A stretch of 12,260 nucleotides of DNA from Tannockella sp964369175. GTDB taxonomy: Bacteria > Bacillota_I > Bacilli_A > Erysipelotrichales > Coprobacillaceae. The notes beneath the pieces were generated by a model that was not told the DNA's origin, made no database searches, and saw nothing but the letters and a program-made list of their open reading frames with translations. Every line of letters begins with the position of its first letter. Within the stretch, counting starts at the first letter, position 1. Location: NCBI GenBank assembly GCA_964369175.1, contig CAYJEM010000062.1, positions 1 to 12,260 of the forward strand. The letters run 5' to 3'. This document shows, piece after piece, positions 6,182 to 12,260 of the stretch. The position numbers were made by a program, and so were the translations under genes.

Positions 6182-6499
6182 TTAGTTAATCTGGTTTAAC
6201 TGTTTCCATTCATCACACCAGTCAGTAAAAGTTGTAACTAGTGATGGAAAAACTCCAAGATCTTTGTGAAATTGACTGATGCATGTAATTAGATCTTTGT
6301 GTACTTGTAAAGTTAAATCTAGAAAGATAACAAACTCTTCTTTTTGTTTCCCTTCCCATCTGATATCACTTGAGTTACATGTGTTTTTTATTTCTTCAAT
6401 CTTTGTATATGTTTCATTTAATGTATTTAGGATAGTTTCTTGAACTTCTTGCTGAGCATCTCCTAGACGCTCATTATCATATATCATCTTATTTGTCAT
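6182..6499 (-). CDS. WXG100-family-like protein (105 aa)
   Basis: The W-x-G motif is W48-E49-G50 in the sequence DIRWEGKQKEEF. Predicted helices on both sides (about 8-42 and 51-98) give the usual hairpin of WXG100/EsxA proteins at their normal length near 100 residues. A GTG could open the frame at 6523, but ATG 6499-6497 has GGGAG nine bases upstream and is preferred. The C-terminus carries a tryptophan-rich stretch (FTDWCDEWKQL), which is unusual for EsxA. Three cysteines (41, 73, 95) also set it apart from typical Cys-free WXG100 proteins. It is more likely a module-specific effector partner than the core EsxA, since it lies between two other small helical genes. Confidence 0.78.
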   Translation of the reverse strand: MTNKMIYDNERLGDAQQEVQETILNTLNETYTKIEEIKNTCNSSDIRWEGKQKEEFVIFLDLTLQVHKDLITCISQFHKDLGVFPSLVTTFTDWCDEWKQLNQIN

Positions 6500-6508
6500 T
6501 TTGTTATA

Positions 6509-6513
6509 CTCCC
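6509..6513 (-). promoter_or_regulatory. Ribosome-binding site GGGAG deciding the WXG protein start
   Basis: GGGAG with nine bases to ATG 6499. Choosing it removes eight codons from the longer GTG frame and places the gene 25 bases after the preceding stop. Confidence 0.7.
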
Positions 6514-6524
6514 TTGTTTTCACT

Positions 6525-6884
6525 TTAATCCATATTTGTACACTCTGTTATGTACTCTTGTCTATATTGTTCATAAATTTCACCTATCTCATTTTTTTTA
6601 TTTTCTAGACTGGTGATTAGATGGTTATACTCATTAATTCTTGTTTCATAACTTGATTTACAAATAGCGCATTTTGAAAGATAAGCATCTTTTATTTTGC
6701 ATCCTTCAGTTCCTGGAATATCTTGTAAAAGTTCGAGCATTATTGTATTGTATTCTACAACAAAGTCTTCATATTCTTTTCTTAACTCATTTACTTTAGT
6801 GGTAACCGAATCATATAATCCTTGATACATATCTCTATATACTCGGGTTCTCGAATAATAAGCTGTTGTATATTTATATGGCAT
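6525..6884 (-). CDS. Coiled-coil protein, first gene of effector module 1 (119 aa)
   Basis: Starts one base after the esaA stop. A GGGGG-containing ribosome site lies in the last esaA codons. The product has two charged helices (about 12-55 and 78-112) around a short middle, and no signal or membrane segment. The N-terminus is rich in Tyr (YKYTTAYYSRTRVY). Cysteines at 62, 72, 75 and 115 include a C-AI-C pair, unusual for such proteins, which could form a disulfide or bind metal. Its slot directly behind the esaA end is the same as that of the 143-aa coiled-coil protein behind the esaA remnant. I infer an effector-partner role (Lap2-like) for both. I do not recognise a named family. Confidence 0.75.
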   Translation of the reverse strand: MPYKYTTAYYSRTRVYRDMYQGLYDSVTTKVNELRKEYEDFVVEYNTIMLELLQDIPGTEGCKIKDAYLSKCAICKSSYETRINEYNHLITSLENKKNEIGEIYEQYRQEYITECTNMD

Positions 6885-6885
6885 G

Positions 6886-9144
6886 TTATTTTCCCCCTAC
6901 TTTTTCTTTAGCATTCTTGTATTTATTTATCCCCGTACTAACTACTACACTACCAATTAGTATAGTACAAATAATGTATAAATATTGATTATATTCTACT
7001 GTTGTAGCAACATTTGTACTTAATGCTTTATTACCATCCATATTGCTAGGAGCAGTTATAAAGTCATATACAACAGTATCTCCAATTGTACCATTCTTTG
7101 TATATGGTAGTGTATTGATGAAACTATTCATCAATACACTATTTTCGAAAGATGTCTCTTCTTTGTTTGTTTTAGCTTGTTCTAATCCATTAGTTAGTTG
7201 TTCATCTGATTTTTGTTGATAATCAAATATATCTTGTTTCATTGTATGAATGTATTCATCAGCATTTGAATAACTATCTGCTACAAATTGTTCGTATTCT
7301 CTGTTTTTATCATCAAATTCATTTTCAATACTTTTATTGTTATCACTTAAATCGTCTACTTTTTCTTGAATTTCTTCCGCATTGATATTTGCTATTGGAT
7401 CATACACTGTTAGTTGTCCATTAAATCTATCATGGTTTGTTTTAAAGGTATTTAATATTGCGACAATACCATCATTATTTTTAACTAGAGTACTGTCATA
7501 CACTTTCATATCTGTTTGAATATGTGTAGGTAAGTTAGTAAACAGTTGATTTAACTCATCTATTGTAGCATCATATGATGCCTGCATTGTGGTAGCATCA
7601 ACTGTTGGTAGATTCGATACTGCAGTTGAAATGTTACTAATTTTTACATCTATCTCGCTTTTTTCAACACATGGGTCATCTGACATACATGTTGGTAATA
7701 CAAACTCCGATATCTTAGTATTTACATCGGTATTTAGTGCAGTTGACACTTCATCTTTAAGGATTGGAGTAGTTGATGGTGGTCTTGTTTGTACAAAATC
7801 AACGTAAGTATTAATTGTATATCCATTTTGATCATTATCTTTGGCAACAATGTCTAGCTGATTTTTAATTGCAGGATCATTTTCTAAGTTCTGTACCAAA
7901 GCTTTTCCAAATGGTGTATCCATTAGACCATACATATTTGCAAGATCAAATACTTCTAATAATATCAATTGATTTAATAATGCTTCGTTTTCTTGTATTG
8001 TAATGCTTGTTTGATAACTATCTAACGCACTTTCCATTTCTGGATAACTACTAAGGTCAAATGCACCATTTAGTTGTGGTTGGAAGATTGTTACTATATG
8101 TGCTTCATACCTATTTACTTGTTGCGTTTCATAGTCATTTACTAATGTAGATAATTGCCCAAGTAAAGTTGTGATTGATTGTTTATTATCCAATAAATCA
8201 TTATTTGTACCTTCTAGATTGGTAATTTCATCTCCTAGTATTTTAAGAGCAGTTGGATTCGTACTGTCTTTTTTTAAATATGTATTTAATACATCCTCTG
8301 TCTTTGATAATGTATATTGGCTATTGCCCTCACTATCAAACAAAAATGTTGACGATGAAGTCGCATTAATAATTGGATTAACATCACTTCCTAATTGAGT
8401 GCTTGTTGTCTTTAATGTTGTAAGTTGATTTGATGTTTGTTCAAGATATCCTTTGTACGCTAAATCAATATCATTTATAATTGCTTGATTTACTTCAAAG
8501 TCTTCACTAACACTTAGCTCTTGGATATTGTTTTGTAGTCTTTCAACTTCTGTTAAATCGAGTGATGCAACCAAATCAAGATTAGATATTGCCATTAACA
8601 CTTCTTTATCTACGACATCGTTTTCCAATATTGTAATTGCAGCTTCTTGACCCCCATGAAATTCAGTTAAAATAGAACTTAAGTAAATATACCCTAAATC
8701 ATTATTTAGTTGTTCTTCAAATTCCATTACTTTCATCCATGCATTATCATTTGCAACTTCTGATAAGTTACCACTTATTTTATACTCCAGTGTTGTTTTA
8801 ACTGGTTGTGTATTTATCGAAATTACATTTGATGAAAATGTAGATGGAAGGATGATATATGCACTATATCTTCCATCATCTACTCCTGTTCGAGCATCGT
8901 TTAATCCTGTTACTACATAGTCTGATGAATAATTTTGAATAATTTCTGTTGAAAAATTACGATGTTCACCGACATATTCAACCCCTTCATCAAGATTTAC
9001 AATTGCGATCTTCGTACTGTTTTGTAACTTTCCTGCAATCACTTCCTGATTATGTTTTTCTAATGCTTGTCCAATTAAAATACCCGTTATTAATACAACT
9101 ACTGTAATGGTAATAATTGTTAAGTATTTAGCGAAAGTTTTCAT
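6886..9144 (-). CDS. esaA: EsaA, T7SS membrane component (YueB-like), short form
   Basis: 752 aa. Residues about 7-27 form an N-terminal membrane helix. They are followed by the EsaA/Pip-type extracellular start: IAIVNLDEG (about 47-55), GLNDARTGVDDGRYSAYIILPSTFS, then LEYK and YIYLSSILTEFHGGQ, all positioned as in S. aureus EsaA. The middle is long and helical, with one Cys pair (LPTCMSDDPC). The coiled-coil end (about 590-690) leads to one C-terminal membrane helix, about 721-739. S. aureus EsaA and Bacillus YueB are about 1,000 residues with several C-terminal helices, so this is a shorter, simpler form with both ends membrane-anchored. ATG follows the essC stop directly, and the GGAGGT ribosome site is embedded in the last essC codons. 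EsaA forms an elongated surface-exposed dimer in the secretion machine. Residues about 565-708 are duplicated at 2399-2829. Confidence 0.9.
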   Translation of the reverse strand: MKTFAKYLTIITITVVVLITGILIGQALEKHNQEVIAGKLQNSTKIAIVNLDEGVEYVGEHRNFSTEIIQNYSSDYVVTGLNDARTGVDDGRYSAYIILPSTFSSNVISINTQPVKTTLEYKISGNLSEVANDNAWMKVMEFEEQLNNDLGYIYLSSILTEFHGGQEAAITILENDVVDKEVLMAISNLDLVASLDLTEVERLQNNIQELSVSEDFEVNQAIINDIDLAYKGYLEQTSNQLTTLKTTSTQLGSDVNPIINATSSSTFLFDSEGNSQYTLSKTEDVLNTYLKKDSTNPTALKILGDEITNLEGTNNDLLDNKQSITTLLGQLSTLVNDYETQQVNRYEAHIVTIFQPQLNGAFDLSSYPEMESALDSYQTSITIQENEALLNQLILLEVFDLANMYGLMDTPFGKALVQNLENDPAIKNQLDIVAKDNDQNGYTINTYVDFVQTRPPSTTPILKDEVSTALNTDVNTKISEFVLPTCMSDDPCVEKSEIDVKISNISTAVSNLPTVDATTMQASYDATIDELNQLFTNLPTHIQTDMKVYDSTLVKNNDGIVAILNTFKTNHDRFNGQLTVYDPIANINAEEIQEKVDDLSDNNKSIENEFDDKNREYEQFVADSYSNADEYIHTMKQDIFDYQQKSDEQLTNGLEQAKTNKEETSFENSVLMNSFINTLPYTKNGTIGDTVVYDFITAPSNMDGNKALSTNVATTVEYNQYLYIICTILIGSVVVSTGINKYKNAKEKVGGK
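7021..7451. repeat. 431-bp direct repeat, copy in full-length esaA
   Basis: Partner of 2399-2829, same orientation and same reading frame. It covers codons for EsaA residues about 565-708. The copy ends exactly where the EsaA C-terminal membrane tail begins to differ between the two esaA ends. Confidence 0.93.
7108..7141. repeat. Perfect 15-bp inverted repeat with 4-base spacer, esaA copy
   Basis: Identical to 2486-2519. On the coding strand it spells codons for the SVLMNSFINTLP region of EsaA. The wobble positions that complete the palindrome are not demanded by the protein sequence. Confidence 0.85.
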
Positions 9145-12100
9145 TTAGGCACCTCCATTTGTTTCTACAAATTTTGGCAGTTTGATCGCACGATAATTTC
9201 CACTGTTACATAGTACTGCATTACCAAATGTTGGGATATCACGCATATTTAAATTAAACATTGTAAGTGTTCCTAACTGTCCAAGGATTGCACCACTTGT
9301 TGCTGTTTTAAAGAATTTTGTCACTTCATCAAAGCCTTTGAATTTCGATGAATTTACTCCTGCAATTATGTTAATGCCTACACTGGTAGCTTGTTCAAGT
9401 ACTTTTGTAATATTTTTAACACTTTGTACTTTTTGAATAAACATATCAACATCATCGATATAGATTGTAATACGATCTAATGAATTATAGTATGCTTTTG
9501 GTGTCGCAAATGAATTCGATGCTAGTGCTGCTTCTAAACCAACCTTACGCTCTTCACTACTAGTTAATAGTTCTTCTACAAAATCTTCTAATTGTTGAGA
9601 CGATGTTATGTAATTTGTTGTATCTTTATATTTATATAGTGACATTTCTTCACTGTCAAATACATATTTTTTGCCTGTATCTTGAGATAATAAAATTTCA
9701 AGATAATTTGTTTTACCACATTTTGCAGAACCTACTACTAAATATGGAGAACTTGTAATTTGTAAGCTTACATTTTCTACATTATCCAAACTTAATCCAA
9801 CAAGGTTTGTATTTGTTGTTTCACATGCATAGTTTACAAAATCATTTGTTGTAAAGACATCTGGTAATACTGGTATAGCATGTAGTCTGTCACCTAAATA
9901 TTGATTGCTTATTTCGTGAATTATTGCTTTAAGGTTCGTAATAAATTCCATATCATCCATGTGTTCAACTGGAGCATATACTTGCATCATATTGATATTT
10001 TTATGTTTTACTAGTGCTCTACCTTTTACATCATCATTTAGCTTATATTTTGTACGTCCAACAATACTCATAACATCACCACTATCAAACATATACTGTG
10101 CTATTTTGTTCTTGAAATTGTTTAACGTTGAAAAACGTACTGCATTACTTCTTGTTGCAGAAATAACTGTATAAATTCCAAGCCCAAATCCATCACGCGT
10201 TGTTTTTGTAATAAAGTCTTCAAAATTACCTGGTACTTCTTTAATAACATCAAAGTTATCAATAAAAATAAACATTGCTTTTAATGGTGTTTCTTCATGC
10301 ATTTGATTATACATATCAAAATTTTGAGCCATCGCTTGTCCAAACAGCTGTTTACGTCTTTTAATTTCTTCCGTGATTAACTTTTGAAATTTCATTAGTT
10401 TTTCATCACTATCAAATGTCATATAATCTGCAACATGCGGTAGTTGACTATATGGCATTAATGAAGAGTTTCCTAAGTCAATAATATACATATTTGTAAG
10501 TTGTGGATTATTTTTGCATGCAAGAGAAAGTAAAATTGTACCAAGTGTTGTTGACTTACCAAATCCACTTGAACTAAATGTTGCGACATTTCCATCTTTT
10601 ACAAAGTCAAATGTGTAATTAATTTGTTCTTGATTTTCTGGGATATCAATTAATCCTAGATGTACTTGCAAATCCAATGCTGTACGATTTGTAATATCTA
10701 TATCTTTTTGAATATATGGTGAAGCAATGTTTGATTTTAATGACGGTAACCAAGGTTTCGTAACCTCTTGATGATCACTATTTTCATAATATTCTCCAAC
10801 ATAATTTACAATTGCATCCAACTGACTGATTGATGTATTACCATCATCATTATTTTCACTTAAATCTTTATTAATCAATTCACCTTGTCCTAAGATATTT
10901 ATCTTATATATGCGGTCATCAATCTTTTTGCTTTCTTTTTCTGTTGTATAATTTGCACCACTCCATGCGGTTTGAAATAGTTCATAGATTTCATTATTTC
11001 CTACTTGCAAGTATCCTCGTCCTGTTTGTGTTATAAAGGCTGCATCAGATGTTTTTATAATTTCACGACTATCGCTTTCATCTTGTACTTTTAATGCAAG
11101 TTTGAATTTTGAGTTTGACCAAATTTGATCATCTACAACACCTGTTGGTTTTTGTGTTGCTAAGATTAAATGTACACCTAGTGTTCTACCAATACGAGCA
11201 ACGGATACAAGTTCGCTCATGAATTCTGGTTGTTCTTTTTTTAACTCCGCAAACTCATCCGATATAATAAATAAATGCGGTAGTGGTTCTTTTGCTTTTC
11301 CGCTTTTAAATAATACATTGTACTTATTTATATTATTTACCTCATGGTCATTAAATACTCTTTGTCTTCTTGCTAGTTCTGCTTTTATCGATTCTAAGGC
11401 ACGCATACTTTCAGCACCATCTAAGTTGGTAATTGTTCCAAGTAAGTGTGGTAGCTTTTTAAATAAGTTTGCCATTCCTCCACCCTTATAGTCGATAAGT
11501 AAAAATCCTACTTCATAAGGACTAAAGTTTACAGCTAAAGATAAAATGTATGTTTGAATTGTTTCCGATTTACCAGATCCAGTTGTACCGGCAACTAGAC
11601 CATGGGGACCATGTGCTTTTTCATGTAGATTTAATTCTACAATATCATCCTTGGCACGTAGACCAAGTGGTACTGCTAATGATTTATGTGACTCTCCATT
11701 TTGCCAACGAGTAGGAATATCTAGTTCCTCGATTGTATCACATTTGTACATTTGTAAAAACGTAATACTTTCAGGGATTTTTGAACTCATTCCTTGAATA
11801 TGTTGTAGTACACTTAAATTTCTTGCATCTTTTTCTAAATCAATGTTTCCAACTCGTTGTTGTAATAACTGTTTACTTACTTCAACACCTTCATTTAATA
11901 ATAGGGTTGCAACGTCTTTATCTTCCATAACCAATACCGTTTTGATATTTTGTGGTAGGTTTGCACGTTTTTGTGCAGTATAAATAAGTGAAAAACCAAG
12001 TGATGATGTTTCTTCCTTTAAATACTCCATGATTGCATGATTCATAATCATATGATAATCATCAATAATGATTACATAGTGAGGTAGAAAACTCATTGAT

Positions 12101-12260
12101 TTTTTGTCCTCATCACGTTTGTTTTTACGCTCTTTTAAGATTTGATGTAAACTACCTAATACTTGATCACGAACTCTTTCATTATAGATATTTCCTGTTA
12201 CATTATTTGCGTGAATTCGACAATGAGGATACCATTTACTATAATCGAAAGTATTTTTAA
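9145..12260 (-). CDS. essC: EssC, T7SS FtsK/SpoIIIE motor ATPase (5' end outside window)
   Basis: The frame is open to the right edge, giving about 1,037 visible residues of a protein usually near 1,480. The missing part should hold the FHA domains and membrane helices. An internal ATG at 12096 is not the start: conserved EssC-like sequence (RDQVLGSLHQILKER) continues upstream. Numbering from that Met, domain D1 has Walker A GTTGSGKS (170-177), Walker B LFIISDE (275-281) and ATQKP (313-317). D2 has SSSGFGKST (508-516) with Ser for the first Gly, and Walker B MFIFID (608-613). D3 has GSAKCGKT (789-796) and IYIDD (878-882). EssC powers substrate export at the membrane. Its C-terminal domains contact WXG substrates and partner proteins. 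The last residues, GGA, are written by the codons forming the esaA ribosome site. Confidence 0.95.
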   Translation of the reverse strand, partial: KNTFDYSKWYPHCRIHANNVTGNIYNERVRDQVLGSLHQILKERKNKRDEDKKSMSFLPHYVIIIDDYHMIMNHAIMEYLKEETSSLGFSLIYTAQKRANLPQNIKTVLVMEDKDVATLLLNEGVEVSKQLLQQRVGNIDLEKDARNLSVLQHIQGMSSKIPESITFLQMYKCDTIEELDIPTRWQNGESHKSLAVPLGLRAKDDIVELNLHEKAHGPHGLVAGTTGSGKSETIQTYILSLAVNFSPYEVGFLLIDYKGGGMANLFKKLPHLLGTITNLDGAESMRALESIKAELARRQRVFNDHEVNNINKYNVLFKSGKAKEPLPHLFIISDEFAELKKEQPEFMSELVSVARIGRTLGVHLILATQKPTGVVDDQIWSNSKFKLALKVQDESDSREIIKTSDAAFITQTGRGYLQVGNNEIYELFQTAWSGANYTTEKESKKIDDRIYKINILGQGELINKDLSENNDDGNTSISQLDAIVNYVGEYYENSDHQEVTKPWLPSLKSNIASPYIQKDIDITNRTALDLQVHLGLIDIPENQEQINYTFDFVKDGNVATFSSSGFGKSTTLGTILLSLACKNNPQLTNMYIIDLGNSSLMPYSQLPHVADYMTFDSDEKLMKFQKLITEEIKRRKQLFGQAMAQNFDMYNQMHEETPLKAMFIFIDNFDVIKEVPGNFEDFITKTTRDGFGLGIYTVISATRSNAVRFSTLNNFKNKIAQYMFDSGDVMSIVGRTKYKLNDDVKGRALVKHKNINMMQVYAPVEHMDDMEFITNLKAIIHEISNQYLGDRLHAIPVLPDVFTTNDFVNYACETTNTNLVGLSLDNVENVSLQITSSPYLVVGSAKCGKTNYLEILLSQDTGKKYVFDSEEMSLYKYKDTTNYITSSQQLEDFVEELLTSSEERKVGLEAALASNSFATPKAYYNSLDRITIYIDDVDMFIQKVQSVKNITKVLEQATSVGINIIAGVNSSKFKGFDEVTKFFKTATSGAILGQLGTLTMFNLNMRDIPTFGNAVLCNSGNYRAIKLPKFVETNGGA
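9151..9156 (-). promoter_or_regulatory. esaA ribosome-binding site inside the end of essC
   Basis: GGAGGT forms the two glycine codons near the EssC C-terminus and lies six bases before the esaA ATG. Stop TAA and start ATG are adjacent, so coupled translation of motor and EsaA is likely. Confidence 0.75.

Noticed and set aside
6500..6523. GTG start for the WXG protein, eight codons longer
   Set aside because: GGGAG fits the downstream ATG 6499. Used with the GTG it would lie inside the coding sequence.
7108..7141. Palindrome as a rho-independent terminator
   Set aside because: It is inside the esaA coding sequence and has no T run after the stem on either strand.
9959..11491. Plus-strand open frames opposite essC
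   Set aside because: They are shadows of strongly conserved ATPase coding sequence with Walker motifs on the minus strand.
1..12260. CRISPR arrays, tRNA or rRNA genes, transposase genes
   Set aside because: No regularly spaced repeats, no cloverleaf-like segments and no transposase-like frames were seen; the only long repeat is the esaA pair.

Overview
This window is an AT-rich (roughly 30% GC by eye) stretch from a Bacillota-type bacterium. It carries the distal part of a type VII secretion system of the Firmicutes kind (T7SSb, ESX/WXG100 system). TGG encodes tryptophan and TGA is used as a stop, so this is not a Mycoplasma-type code. The base composition and gene style suggest a host-associated low-GC Bacillota lineage, possibly Erysipelotrichales-like; that placement is inference. 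Every supported gene is on the minus strand, so the locus reads from right to left. Adjacent genes mostly overlap or sit within 30 bases.

Right part (6886-12260): the 3' two thirds of essC, the FtsK/SpoIIIE motor ATPase with three P-loop domains, open to the right edge. It is followed without spacing by esaA, the membrane-anchored, YueB-like component. The other core genes (esxA, esaB, essA, essB) are not in the window and would be expected further right.

Middle (3219-6884), effector module 1: three small helical proteins (119 aa; 105 aa with a WXG motif; 107 aa with YSG in place of WXG), a membrane-anchored 208-aa protein, a 450-aa candidate effector, and a 205-aa protein. The effector has a helical N-terminus, a pre-toxin-like hydrophobic centre and a C-terminal tail of perfect-length 11-residue repeats. 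A possible terminator and about 330 bases without a gene follow.

Left part (1-2890), effector module 2: it opens with a start-less second copy of the 3' end of esaA. Then come three small helical proteins (143, 93 and 91 aa), a 271-aa lipoprotein, and the start of a lipase-type effector with its catalytic domain at the N-terminus. This resembles the reverse-ordered S. aureus T7SS lipase TslA with its small helical partners and lipoprotein immunity protein.

The most interesting signal joins the two halves. A 431-bp direct repeat (the first 358 bp identical) lies in esaA and in the esaA remnant, 4,622 bp apart. Each copy contains the same 34-bp perfect 15-4-15 inverted repeat. Sequence on both sides of the repeat is homologous but diverged, and each copy ends in a different C-terminal membrane tail placed directly before a different effector module. 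I read this as cassette stacking: module 1, with its own esaA 3' end, was added by recombination inside esaA and left the older esaA end stranded before module 2. Recombination between the repeats would remove module 1 and rebuild an intact esaA with the other tail.
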